Of a DNA stretch of 64,000 nt, positions 50,190-58,189 are shown in pieces (position 1 is the first letter of the stretch; the number at the start of each line of letters is the position of its first letter). The position numbers and the translations under genes were made by a program. Source of the stretch: Pseudomonadota bacterium (GTDB lineage: Bacteria; Pseudomonadota; Alphaproteobacteria; Rhizobiales; Rhizobiaceae). The stretch spans positions 1 to 64,000 of the forward strand of contig JAEWPB010000137.1 of NCBI GenBank assembly GCA_023399465.1, in the 5' to 3' direction. Under the pieces are notes generated by a model, which worked only from the letters and a program-made list of their open reading frames with translations, did no database searches and was not told where the DNA came from.

Positions 50190-51560
50190 TCAGGCAGATG
50201 TTGCAGCAAGGCTGATCTTTACCGCCAGACCGCCATCGGTGCCGTTCGAAAATTCCAGCTTCCCTTTCAGCCGCCGCATCGCCATCTGCACGATCGCAAG
50301 ACCCAGCCCGCTGCCCGATGCAACGCCCTGCGAACCGCGATAGAACCGCTCGGTAACGCGACCGAACTCCTCCGGGTCGAGCCCGGCTCCCCGGTCGCGG
50401 ACCACGATTCCGATAGTCCGGCCTTCGTCGGTCAGGCGACAATAGACCATGGCTCCTTCAGGAGAATGCTGGACCGCGTTTTCCAGCACATTGCGCAGTG
50501 CCAGCCGTAACAGCGCGCGGTCGGTGACGACCGCCGGCAACCGGCCGGCATTGTCGATCTCGATACGCACATCCTTCGCCGCCGCGAGCCCTGCCAGCTC
50601 GGAAGCGAGATCCTCGAGAAGAACGCCAAGGTCCGCCTGCTCCAGAACGTCCGCGCTGTTGGAGGAATCGACGATAGCCATGTCGATCAGTTGCCGCACC
50701 ATGCGGCTGGTACGGTCCACGCTGGTGAGGATGTGGCCGAGCGCCTGGCGTTGCGCCTCGCGGTCCTCGCTGCGAATAGCGATCTGCGCCTGGGTCCGCA
50801 GGCCAGCAAGTGGCGTCTTCAGTTCGTGCGCCGCGTAGGCCGTGAAATTCCGTTCGCGCTCGCGCGCCTCGCCGACGCGCCGGAACAGCTTGTTGAGCGC
50901 GGCAATCACCGGCCGGATCTCGCGGGGCGCCGGTGCCTCTTCGAGCGGATGCAGATCTGTCGCACCACGGGCGGAAAGGCTGGCTGCGATCCGGTTGAAC
51001 GGCGCAAGCCCGCGTTCGACACTCAGCCAGATCAGTGCGGCAAGGAGCGGCAGGATGACGAGCGCCGGCAGCAGCAGGCCCTTGACCACGTCGCTGACCA
51101 GCCTGTCGCGGATCTCCAGGCTGTCGCCGACGAGCACGCGTACCCCGCGCTCGGGATTGACCACGGCATAGACCCGCCAGCGCTCGCCATTGATATCGGT
51201 ATCGGCGAACCCGGTCTCATGCCCGGAAAGGGAGGTTGTCGGCGCGCTTTCCGAACGGCTGACAAGGGCGCCTTGCAGCGACCAGATCTGGCAGGAAAGC
51301 TGGCGGCTGTAGGCATCGCCCGCCGTCTCGAATTCGCCTTCGGAACCTTTTCTGGTCGCAGCGTCGATCGCCGCCTCGACATCGATGTGGTGATCGGTGA
51401 CCAGCGAACTGACCATGCGCGCAGCTTCCATCAGCCGCGCGTCGAGCACGTGTTCCACCTCCGCCTGCGTGCTCTGGTAAATCCAGACGACGGCAAACAG
51501 CCACACTGCACCGGTCGTCGCCAGCAGGATCGCGAAAAGCCGCAGCCGGATCGAGTTCAT
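50190..51560 (-). CDS. sensor histidine kinase (QseC/PmrB-like)
   Basis: Membrane sensor kinase of 456 residues. Two membrane helices (about 7-29 and 158-180) flank a periplasmic sensor domain with one cysteine (Cys90). A HAMP-like linker follows, then the H-box AYAAHELKTPLAGLRTQAQI with phospho-acceptor His245, and the ATP-binding domain with NVLENAVQHSPEG (N box), VVRDRGAGLDPEEFG (G1) and GSGLGLAIVQ (G2). ATG 51560 overlaps the regulator stop (ATGA). The frame is open upstream inside the regulator gene but is not coding there. The stimulus is unknown; neighbours suggest copper or envelope redox stress. Confidence 0.9.
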   Translation of the reverse strand: MNSIRLRLFAILLATTGAVWLFAVVWIYQSTQAEVEHVLDARLMEAARMVSSLVTDHHIDVEAAIDAATRKGSEGEFETAGDAYSRQLSCQIWSLQGALVSRSESAPTTSLSGHETGFADTDINGERWRVYAVVNPERGVRVLVGDSLEIRDRLVSDVVKGLLLPALVILPLLAALIWLSVERGLAPFNRIAASLSARGATDLHPLEEAPAPREIRPVIAALNKLFRRVGEARERERNFTAYAAHELKTPLAGLRTQAQIAIRSEDREAQRQALGHILTSVDRTSRMVRQLIDMAIVDSSNSADVLEQADLGVLLEDLASELAGLAAAKDVRIEIDNAGRLPAVVTDRALLRLALRNVLENAVQHSPEGAMVYCRLTDEGRTIGIVVRDRGAGLDPEEFGRVTERFYRGSQGVASGSGLGLAIVQMAMRRLKGKLEFSNGTDGGLAVKISLAATSA

Positions 51561-52219
51561 GATATCGCCTTCAACCGGTAGCCGACCCCGCGCACCGTCT
51601 CGATGAACTCCGGCCCGAGCTTGGCGCGGACCTTGTGCACATGCACTTCGACCGTGTTGCTTTCGACATCCTCCTGCCAGCCATAGAGTCTCTGCTCGAG
51701 CGCCGACTTCGACTGGATCGCCCCGGGATGCTCCATCAGGGCGTGCAGCACGGTGAACTCCCGCCGCGAGATTCCGATCTCCTCGCCATCGCGCTCGACG
51801 CTCATGCGCGCCGGGTCGAGCGTCACCCCGTTCCACTGCAGCCGGCTTTCCGCCCGCCCCTGAGCCCGCCGGACGATCGCGCGAAGACGCGCCGCAACCT
51901 CGTCGAGATCGAAGGGTTTGCCGAGATAGTCGTCGGCCCCGGCATCCAGTCCTTCAACGCGATCGGCGACGGTATCCTTGGCGGTCAGCAGCAGAACCGG
52001 CGTGCGGTCACCGGCCCGCCTGAGCTTTTCGACGACGTCGAGACCGGACCCATCCGGCAGCATCAGGTCGAGCACGATGGCATCGAAAACGTTGGTGCTC
52101 GCGGCCTCGACGGCATCGGCGGCCGTCGACACGGTATCGGCCGTGAAGCCCAGCATCTGCAGCCCGACCTTGAGGCCATCCAGCAGCACCGCATCATCTT
52201 CCACCACCAGAATACGCAT
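51557..52219 (-). CDS. OmpR-family response regulator (QseB/PmrA-like)
   Basis: Response regulator of 220 residues. ATG 52219 follows GGAGG; a GTG one codon earlier is less likely. The receiver domain has the acidic pocket (VVEDD) and phospho-acceptor Asp51 in VLDLMLPDGSG, with LLTAKD and the Lys of YLGKPFDLDE. The C-terminal winged helix ends HVHKVRAKLGPEFIETVRGV then GYRLKAIS. It is translated together with the kinase (4-base overlap). A CTTAAG-N5-CTTAAG repeat just upstream fits the known binding pattern of this subgroup. Confidence 0.92.
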   Translation of the reverse strand: MRILVVEDDAVLLDGLKVGLQMLGFTADTVSTAADAVEAASTNVFDAIVLDLMLPDGSGLDVVEKLRRAGDRTPVLLLTAKDTVADRVEGLDAGADDYLGKPFDLDEVAARLRAIVRRAQGRAESRLQWNGVTLDPARMSVERDGEEIGISRREFTVLHALMEHPGAIQSKSALEQRLYGWQEDVESNTVEVHVHKVRAKLGPEFIETVRGVGYRLKAIS

Positions 52220-52260
52220 CACACCTCCGTGAACCGGTTCGCTCTTTCATCCCTGACCCC

Positions 52261-52287
52261 GCGAGCTTAAGGCTACCTTAAGCTCGC
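52261..52287. promoter_or_regulatory. QseB/PmrA-type box between the two-component and dsbD operons
   Basis: CTTAAG at 52266-52271 and again at 52277-52282, separated by 5 bases (11-base period). The pair sits inside a larger perfect inverted repeat, GCGAGCTTAAGG (52261-52272) and CCTTAAGCTCGC (52276-52287). It is 42 bases upstream of the regulator start and 53 bases upstream of dsbD, so one site could serve both divergent promoters. PmrA/QseB regulators are known to bind such TTAA direct repeats. Confidence 0.7.
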
Positions 52288-52339
52288 CGGGAGATCGCTC
52301 ACTCGTTCAAAAGGATGTCCAACGTAAGAAGGACGCAGC

Positions 52340-54175
52340 ATGCGGCATTTCAAATTTGCGTTAGCGCTTGTGTTTTCATTGCTGAGCGCAAACGTCTCGG
52401 CGGCGGTGCAAGCCCTTCCGCTACCGATGGACCAGGCCTTTCGCCTGACCGTGTCCCGCAATGGCGACGGCGGGCTTTCGCTCACCTGGGCGATAGAGAA
52501 AGGATACTATCTCTATCGCGATCAACTGGCGGCAAAAGCCGCCGGCAGCGCCGTCCCGCTTGAGACGCCCGCCGGAACCCTCAAGGACGATCCGGGTTTC
52601 GGGCGAACCGAGGTCTACTATGACAGCGTGATAGCGACTGCGAACATTGACGCGCCAACCCTGACCCTGACCTATCAGGGGTGCCAGGAAGACGGGCTCT
52701 GCTATCCGCCGACGACGCGAACGATCGACACCCGCACACTTGCCGTCGAGGGCGGAGCACTGCCGGGGGGCTTTTCACTCCCGGCGCAGTCCAGCTGGCA
52801 GCAAGGCAAGATCGACGAGCCGGACGCGGCGATATCCTCGCCCGAAGCGCCGGGTTTTGTCGTCGCTCCCGACGCCGCGTCGGGGATGGTCGGCAGCCTC
52901 GTCGAGCGCGGCGGCATTTCCCTGCTCGTCGCGGCCTTTCTCGGTCTCGGGATCCTGCTCGCCTTCACCCCTTGCGTTTTCCCGATGTATCCGATCGTGA
53001 TCGCGATGCTGACCCGCACCGGTGGCCAGACCACGGCCCGACGCGGCTTTGCCCTTTCCACCGTCTATGTCCTGGCGCTTGCCGCGACGTTCAGCCTGCT
53101 TGGCATCGTCGCCGCCTGGTCCGGACAAAACCTGCAGTCGCCGCTTGCCATCGGCGCCCTGGCCACGCTCTTCCTCGCCCTCGGCCTCTCAAGCTTCGGC
53201 CTGTTCAATCTGGAGCTGCCCGCAGCACTGACGAACCGTTTCGGTGGACGGTCCGGTTCGACCCGCACCTCCATCGGCTCGGCGGCAGCACTCGGCTTCA
53301 CCTCCGCCTTCATCATCGGTCCGTGCGTCACTGCGCCGCTTGCCGGAGCGCTGCTCTATGTGGCGCAGTCCGGCGACCTGCTCATCGGCGCCTCGGCGCT
53401 TTTCGCCCTCGGGCTCGGCAAGGGCATTCCGCTGATCCTGATCGGTACCTTCGGGGTCGGCGTGTTGCCGCGGGCCGGGGCGTGGATGGAGCAGATGCGT
53501 ATCGTTTTCGGCTTCCTCTTTCTGGCAACCGCGCTCTGGGTCGCGGATCCGCTGCTCCCGCCGTCAGCAAGCCTTGCCCTCTGGTCGGCGCTCCTTGTCA
53601 CCACGGGCGTCTTTGTCGGCGCATTCGACAGCCTCGGTCCAGAAACCGGCAGTGCCCGCCGGCTGGCGAAATCGGCCGGGCTTCTCATGGCGATCTACGG
53701 TGCGGTCCTTGGCGTCGGCGTCGCTGGTGGTGCGACCGATCCCTTGCGCCCGCTCGCAGTCTTCGGCGGCAAGGCTGAAGCGCAGGCGGCGACCGGGAAG
53801 AGCAAGGCGGATTTTGCCAAAATCACCTCTGTGGCCGATCTCGAGGCTTCATTGCAGGACGCTTCCGGCAATCGCCCAACGCTGGTCTATGTCACCGCCG
53901 ACTGGTGCGTCACCTGCCGTCAGATCGAACGCCGGGTGCTGCCCGACGCGGCGGTCGGCAGTGGCCTTGATCGCCTTCAACTGCTGCAGGTCGATCTCAC
54001 GCAAATGGATGCGGAAAACGGGGCCCTGATGCGCGCGCTGTCGGTCGCCGGCCCCCCGACGCTGATCTTTTTCGACGCGCAGAAATCAGAAGTCGCCGGG
54101 ACAAGGCTGGTCGGCGAGGTGACCATCGACAACCTCGTTGCATCGGCCGCAACAGCCAGGGCGGCAATCCGATGA
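52340..54175 (+). CDS. dsbD: DsbD-type thiol:disulfide interchange protein
   Basis: Inner-membrane reductase of 611 residues that passes electrons from cytoplasmic thioredoxin to periplasmic proteins. AAGGA precedes ATG 52340 and a signal peptide ends near residue 21. The N-terminal domain has the redox pair Cys115/Cys121 in GCQEDGLCYPP. The eight-helix core has Cys212 (FTPCVFPMYP) and Cys329 (IGPCVTAPL). The C-terminal thioredoxin domain has Cys523/Cys526 (ADWCVTCRQ). All six redox cysteines are present. The stop overlaps the next gene by 4 bases. Together with its neighbours it resembles the Scs/Dsb redox clusters linked to copper tolerance. Confidence 0.93.
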   Translation: MRHFKFALALVFSLLSANVSAAVQALPLPMDQAFRLTVSRNGDGGLSLTWAIEKGYYLYRDQLAAKAAGSAVPLETPAGTLKDDPGFGRTEVYYDSVIATANIDAPTLTLTYQGCQEDGLCYPPTTRTIDTRTLAVEGGALPGGFSLPAQSSWQQGKIDEPDAAISSPEAPGFVVAPDAASGMVGSLVERGGISLLVAAFLGLGILLAFTPCVFPMYPIVIAMLTRTGGQTTARRGFALSTVYVLALAATFSLLGIVAAWSGQNLQSPLAIGALATLFLALGLSSFGLFNLELPAALTNRFGGRSGSTRTSIGSAAALGFTSAFIIGPCVTAPLAGALLYVAQSGDLLIGASALFALGLGKGIPLILIGTFGVGVLPRAGAWMEQMRIVFGFLFLATALWVADPLLPPSASLALWSALLVTTGVFVGAFDSLGPETGSARRLAKSAGLLMAIYGAVLGVGVAGGATDPLRPLAVFGGKAEAQAATGKSKADFAKITSVADLEASLQDASGNRPTLVYVTADWCVTCRQIERRVLPDAAVGSGLDRLQLLQVDLTQMDAENGALMRALSVAGPPTLIFFDAQKSEVAGTRLVGEVTIDNLVASAATARAAIR

Positions 54176-54990
54176 ACGCGATATCCATCGGCCCGCTCAT
54201 GTTTTCAGCGGAGAGATTTGCCGTCATTCTCGGTATCGTCACCTTCCTGATCGCGACGGCTTTCCTGAGCGCAAAGGTGGACCGGCGTCTTGATCGCTGG
54301 TCGGGCGTGGCCCTGCTATTGGGGCTGGTGATGGCGCGCGCCGGTCACGTGCTCCTTTATCTCGACAGCTTCATTGTCGAGCCGTGGCGGATCTTCGCCG
54401 TCTGGCAGGGCGGCTTTTCCTGGATCGGCGGATTATGTGGCGTATCGATCGCGCTGATACTTCTCGCCCGCAAGGCAATGCCCGCCGTGCCCTGGGCGAT
54501 GATGGCGATTGCTGCCGGCGGTTTCGTCTGGCTGGTGACATGGGAGATTTCCGGCACCAAGGCCGCGCCCCCGGCACCGGACCGATGGTTCACGACCCTC
54601 GACGGCCGTCCGATCAACCTGTCGGAGCGCGCCAACCGCACTGCCGTCGTCAATCTCTGGGCCACATGGTGTCCGCCCTGCCGCCGCGAAATGCCGCTGC
54701 TGGTGGAGATCGCCCGCCAAAACCCCGATGTCGATTTCATCTTTGCCAACCAGGGCGAGGGCCGCCAGACGATCGAGGCATATCTGGATGCCGAAGGTAT
54801 CGCGATCGAAACCCTGCTTCTCGACCAGTTCTCGGAACTCTCCCGCCACTACGCCGCCCCGGGCATGCCGACCACGCTCTTCCTCGGCGCCGACGGCAGT
54901 TTACGCAACTCCCATCTCGGCGAGATCTCACGCGAGGTTCTCGTCGACAAGATCTCCCGGCTGACAAAGCCTACCGAAAACAAGGATTGA
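54172..54990 (+). CDS. TlpA-family thiol-disulfide protein with Lgt-like membrane domain
   Basis: A 272-residue two-part protein. Residues 1-125 form about four membrane helices resembling part of prolipoprotein diacylglyceryl transferase, for example MARAGHVLLYLDSF followed by IFAVWQGGFSWIGGLCGV, but they are too short for a full enzyme. Residues 138-272 are a TlpA/ResA-like thioredoxin domain with active site WATWCPPC (Cys167, Cys170) and cis-Pro segment GMPTTLF. The membrane part probably anchors the thioredoxin domain, and might receive electrons from the DsbD protein encoded just upstream (4-base overlap). It is comparable in role to ScsD. Confidence 0.85.
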   Translation: MNAISIGPLMFSAERFAVILGIVTFLIATAFLSAKVDRRLDRWSGVALLLGLVMARAGHVLLYLDSFIVEPWRIFAVWQGGFSWIGGLCGVSIALILLARKAMPAVPWAMMAIAAGGFVWLVTWEISGTKAAPPAPDRWFTTLDGRPINLSERANRTAVVNLWATWCPPCRREMPLLVEIARQNPDVDFIFANQGEGRQTIEAYLDAEGIAIETLLLDQFSELSRHYAAPGMPTTLFLGADGSLRNSHLGEISREVLVDKISRLTKPTENKD

Positions 54991-54996
54991 ACCTGA

Positions 54997-55692
54997 ATGC
55001 GACTGCCCATTACCCGACCTCCGCTGACGGGCTCCCTGCTCATCGGGCTTGCGCTTGCGCTCTCCTCCTGCGCGCAGACGAGCAGTGAGGGGCCCAAGTC
55101 CACAGCACCCGTCATCCCCGCCTCGACGGTCAGCATGTATTCCGCCATCCACGACGGAGAAAACACCATCCCCGGCATCGACGTTGCGAAAGTCGATCCG
55201 AAGTATCTGCGCCAGCTCGTCGACTACCGCACCGCGGAGCCACCCGGCACCATCGTGGTCGATCCCCACGCGCGCTTTCTCTATCTGGTCATGGAAAACG
55301 GCAAGGCGATGCGCTACGGCGTCGGCGTGGCGAAAGCCGGCCTCGAGTTCCAGGGAGAAGCGAGGATCGAGCGCAAGGCGCAATGGCCTCGCTGGACACC
55401 CACGCCGAACATGATCAAGCGCGAACCGGAACGCTACGGCCCGCTCGCCGGCGGCCTCGAGGGCGGCATCCGCAACCCGCTTGGCGCACGCGCGCTCTAC
55501 CTTTACAAGGACGGTAACGATACCCTGTACCGTATCCACGGCACCACCGAGCCATGGACGATCGGCAAGTCGGTGTCTTCGGGCTGCATCCGGCTTTTCA
55601 ATCACGATATCATCGACCTCCATCGACGCGTCCCGAAGGGATCGCGCGTTGTGGTCTTGAACGCAGAACAATCAGGACAGGGAACGATCTGA
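54997..55692 (+). CDS. L,D-transpeptidase (YkuD family) lipoprotein
   Basis: Envelope enzyme of 231 residues forming 3-3 peptidoglycan crosslinks or attaching proteins to peptidoglycan. The signal ends in a lipobox (LALSSC, Cys25). The YkuD domain has His181 in YRIHGTTEPWTIGKSV and the catalytic Cys197 in SSGCIRLFN. Apart from the lipobox, Cys197 is the only cysteine, which makes the enzyme sensitive to oxidation. It is placed between a TlpA-type gene and a DsbA/G-type gene (1-base overlap with the latter), which suggests that this operon keeps Cys197 reduced. Confidence 0.9.
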   Translation: MRLPITRPPLTGSLLIGLALALSSCAQTSSEGPKSTAPVIPASTVSMYSAIHDGENTIPGIDVAKVDPKYLRQLVDYRTAEPPGTIVVDPHARFLYLVMENGKAMRYGVGVAKAGLEFQGEARIERKAQWPRWTPTPNMIKREPERYGPLAGGLEGGIRNPLGARALYLYKDGNDTLYRIHGTTEPWTIGKSVSSGCIRLFNHDIIDLHRRVPKGSRVVVLNAEQSGQGTI

Positions 55693-56300
55693 TGATCACA
55701 CGCAGAAACATGATGATCGCGACCATCGGCGGGGCAGCGACCGCGATTGCCGCGCCGCGGCTGGCAGCCGCCCAGGGCCTGAGCAAAGAGGAGGTGTTCT
55801 TCGACAAGGACGCGCCGGTACTCGGCAACCCGAAGGGCGACGTGACCATCGTCGAGTACTTCGATTACCAGTGCGCCTACTGCCGCAAGGTGCATCCGAT
55901 CCTTGAAAAGATCGTGAAGAACGATGGCAAGATCCGCCTCGTCCTCAAGGATTGGCCGGTCTTCGGCCCCGCTTCGGTCTTTGCGGCGCAAGCCGTTCTG
56001 GGCGCGGCGCAGATCGGAAAATATGCGCCCGCGCTGAATGCGGTAATGATGTCGCCGGGCAAGCTCGACGAAGAGACGGTGGAAAAGGCGCTGACCGGCA
56101 TCGGGCTGAAGATGGACGACATCGCCGCCGCGGTAAACAAGCACAACACCAAGATATCCGGTCTGCTCGACCGCAACTACGGTCAGGCGCTGGCCTTCAA
56201 CTTTTCCGGCACCCCGTCCTTTGTCATCGGGTCGGCGGTCTATCCGGGCTTTCTCGACGAGAAGGCGCTGAAGAAGGCGATCGCTAAGGCGCGAGGTTGA
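55692..56300 (+). CDS. DsbA/DsbG-like periplasmic thioredoxin-fold protein
   Basis: Periplasmic protein of 202 residues with a twin-arginine-type signal (MITRRNMMIA, cut near AAAQ at 25-28). The DsbA-type active site is DYQCAYCRK (Cys61, Cys64), with a helical insert and cis-Pro segment SGTPSFVIG. It starts within the stop of the transpeptidase gene (TGATG at 55690-55694). It could be the final thiol donor or isomerase supplied by the DsbD protein, similar to ScsC/DsbG. A function as a simple oxidase cannot be excluded from sequence alone. Confidence 0.9.
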   Translation: MITRRNMMIATIGGAATAIAAPRLAAAQGLSKEEVFFDKDAPVLGNPKGDVTIVEYFDYQCAYCRKVHPILEKIVKNDGKIRLVLKDWPVFGPASVFAAQAVLGAAQIGKYAPALNAVMMSPGKLDEETVEKALTGIGLKMDDIAAAVNKHNTKISGLLDRNYGQALAFNFSGTPSFVIGSAVYPGFLDEKALKKAIAKARG

Positions 56301-56808
56301 TATCCCGGGCGGAAGGGGACAGAAGGTCTCCTTCCGCCGGTTCGTCACGCTCTGCCGAAGGTCGTCGGCGAAACCGCCGACGCGATATGTGACCACCAGT
56401 TCGGCGGCTTCCGCTGAAGTTAAGTTGGGTCACTCCCTGTTTATCGTCGCGATAGAGGATCATTCCGGCGTGGTGCAGAACGTCGTCGATGAAGTCGCCG
56501 TCGGCTGTGAAACCAGTATCGTCCCAATAGTAGATATAGGTGCCTCGCACTTCGTACCGGCCTTGGTAGGCGCTTTCACGGGTTCCTCTGGCTTCGTCGT
56601 ATCGGCCATTCGATAGGAGATTGTGGCGAATGTAGCCATCGCTGGTTTTCCACATTCCAACAAAGGGATGGCTTTTATCAGCAGGTTCGCTCATTTGTTC
56701 GCGCGGCTTTGGATTGATCATCTGAGCTTCTCCCTTGCCCATGAAAAATGTGGTTGTCGCTGCTGTGCCGATAAGCAGCAAGGCTGCGCACCTAATCAAT
56801 TCTCTCAT
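56284..56808 (-). CDS. Atu4866-family exported protein with an abnormal C-terminal tail
   Basis: A 174-residue protein from ATG 56808 (another ATG at 56823 adds five residues; neither has a clear ribosome site). Signal-like N-terminus (RCAALLLIGTAATTTFFMG). The Atu4866 domain is clear: HPFVGMWKTSDGYIRHNLLS, then GRYDEARGTRESAYQGRYEV and DDTGFTADGDFIDDVLHHAG, ending MILYRDD. After about residue 130 the tail becomes Arg-rich (SRRTGGHISRRRFRRRPS) because the frame runs through two terminator hairpins of the dsb operon into the dsbA end. The native stop seems to have been lost at an insertion junction near 56,400. Function unknown. Confidence 0.75.
   Translation of the reverse strand: MRELIRCAALLLIGTAATTTFFMGKGEAQMINPKPREQMSEPADKSHPFVGMWKTSDGYIRHNLLSNGRYDEARGTRESAYQGRYEVRGTYIYYWDDTGFTADGDFIDDVLHHAGMILYRDDKQGVTQLNFSGSRRTGGHISRRRFRRRPSAERDEPAEGDLLSPSARDINLAP
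56308..56382 (+). terminator. two stem-loops ending the dsb operon
   Basis: First stem: arms 56308-56320 and 56326-56338 (13 bp, one G-T pair, loop AGAAG), 8 bases after the dsbA-like stop. Second stem: CGTCGGCG (56363-56370) and CGCCGACG (56375-56382) with loop AAAC. No T-runs follow. Together they mark the end of the ancestral operon. Confidence 0.65.
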
Positions 56809-56893
56809 CCAATGTTCTTGCATCGGCCTGTGAGGAAGCTGCTGCCACGGTCAGGAGGATAACGCTCGATAAAACTTTGGCTTTGCTTGTCAT
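56792..56893 (-). CDS. 33-residue signal-peptide-like mini protein
   Basis: A short frame from ATG 56893 with AAAGG 8 bases upstream encodes MTSKAKVLSSVILLTVAAAS followed by SQADARTLDERID and stop at 56792. It has a clean signal-peptide pattern with a possible cut after SQADA. It overlaps the two possible starts of the Atu4866-like gene, so it could be a leader peptide for translational coupling, or the remnant N-terminus of another exported protein. Confidence 0.35.
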   Translation of the reverse strand: MTSKAKVLSSVILLTVAAASSQADARTLDERID

Positions 56894-56947
56894 GCGAAAT
56901 ACCTTTCTGTTGGCCCTGTTCGTCAAATTGCACCGTGAGCGCGCATT

Positions 56948-57679
56948 TCAGGTGCTCGCCCTTGGCCGCACGACGATTTCTGAAGTGTCCACGTCTGCGG
57001 GTTGGTTGATGACATGGGCGATGGCATTGGCGATGGCCGATGGCTTCAAAGCGATGGCGCGAAATTCCTCCATAGCCTTTGCAGCAAACGGATCGGTGAT
57101 GGTGGATGCCAATTCTGATTCCACCACGCCCGGATAGACGCAGGTGACCCGGATTTTATCGTTTTCTTGCCGCAGGCCATCGGAAATGGCGCGCACCGCA
57201 TATTTTGTCGCGCAGTAGACAGCGGCAGTGGGAGAGACGGCTAATCCGCCTATCGATGCGATGTTGATGATCTGGCCTGCCTGCTGGCGCTGCATTGTTG
57301 GAAGCACGGCAGCAATGCCATAGAGAATGCCCTTGATATTGACGTCGATCATTCTATCCCATTCATCAATCTTGAGGCTGGAGACGAGTGAAAGGGGCAT
57401 AACACCGGCGTTATTGACGAGCACATCAATTGAGCCGAAGTGTGTGAGCGCGGCATTTGCAAAGCGCTGCAGGCTGTATTGGGAGGTGACGTCGAGTTCC
57501 TGCCAATTAACAACGCCTCCTTCAATGATGATCTGATTGGCGAGCGCTTCAAGGCGGTCTGTACGCCTTGCTCCAATCATTACGTTGGCGCCGTGCTCGG
57601 CAAGTGTTTTGGCGGTTTCTTCGCCGATACCGCTTGATGCGCCGGTTATGAGAATGGTCTTGCCGCGAATGTTATCCAT
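56948..57679 (-). CDS. short-chain dehydrogenase/reductase
   Basis: Cytoplasmic SDR of 243 residues. GAGGA precedes ATG 57679. Cofactor motif TGASSGIG (12-19), NNAG (89-92), catalytic Ser142, Tyr155 and Lys159. Arg residues after the second strand (GARRTDR) suggest NADP preference. It resembles the large group of YdfG/serine-dehydrogenase-like and clavaldehyde-like reductases, without a known substrate. It is probably controlled by the LysR gene upstream on the same strand. Base use is lower in GC than the window average. Confidence 0.85.
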   Translation of the reverse strand: MDNIRGKTILITGASSGIGEETAKTLAEHGANVMIGARRTDRLEALANQIIIEGGVVNWQELDVTSQYSLQRFANAALTHFGSIDVLVNNAGVMPLSLVSSLKIDEWDRMIDVNIKGILYGIAAVLPTMQRQQAGQIINIASIGGLAVSPTAAVYCATKYAVRAISDGLRQENDKIRVTCVYPGVVESELASTITDPFAAKAMEEFRAIALKPSAIANAIAHVINQPADVDTSEIVVRPRAST

Positions 57680-57780
57680 GGTCGATCCTCACGATGCTAG
57701 ATTGTTCCTAGGGAGTTGGGTCCGCAGAAATGCTTGGACAAATGATCCAAGCATTTCGATCGGCATGTGAGCGGGGAAGC

Positions 57781-58083
57781 TTATTGGTTGGGGGACAGGC
57801 TTTCCGCCTGCAGCAACCAAACCTGCTTGTTGTCGCTCGATAGCGGCGGGTAGGTTGCTGGATGCTGCGAATTCCAACCGAGCGTGACGTGGTCGCCAGG
57901 GCGGAGTTGGGAAATGTCGGCGCCTGTTGGTAGACGATAGGCATCGCCGCCATTCAGATGAACCACATGGTCATTGCGATGAATGGACTTGATGACACCT
58001 TGGGTGCTGAACTGCGCAGAAGATGCTTGGCTGTAAGAGCTCAGGATTATGGCTGAAGCCAAGACCAGTGATGTTTTACTCAT
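57781..58083 (-). CDS. DUF1344-like small exported protein
   Basis: A 100-residue protein with a signal peptide (MSKTSLVLASAIILSSYSQA, cut near SSA). AAGGAG precedes ATG 58083. The mature part (TQGVIKSIHRNDHVVHLNGG, then DAYRLPTGADISQLRPGDHV) matches the pattern of the DUF1344 group of small rhizobial periplasmic proteins, a beta-barrel-like strand repeat. Function unknown. It lies between the LysR and SDR genes. Confidence 0.7.
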   Translation of the reverse strand: MSKTSLVLASAIILSSYSQASSAQFSTQGVIKSIHRNDHVVHLNGGDAYRLPTGADISQLRPGDHVTLGWNSQHPATYPPLSSDNKQVWLLQAESLSPNQ

Positions 58084-58189
58084 GGGGGAAACTCCTTCTT
58101 GATGATGACGGGTGAACCGTCGAAAGAAGGTGTCTCATGTTTGTCCGGATAAATAATCAGCCGATTTTTATCAGGGTTTGTTAGCTGCG

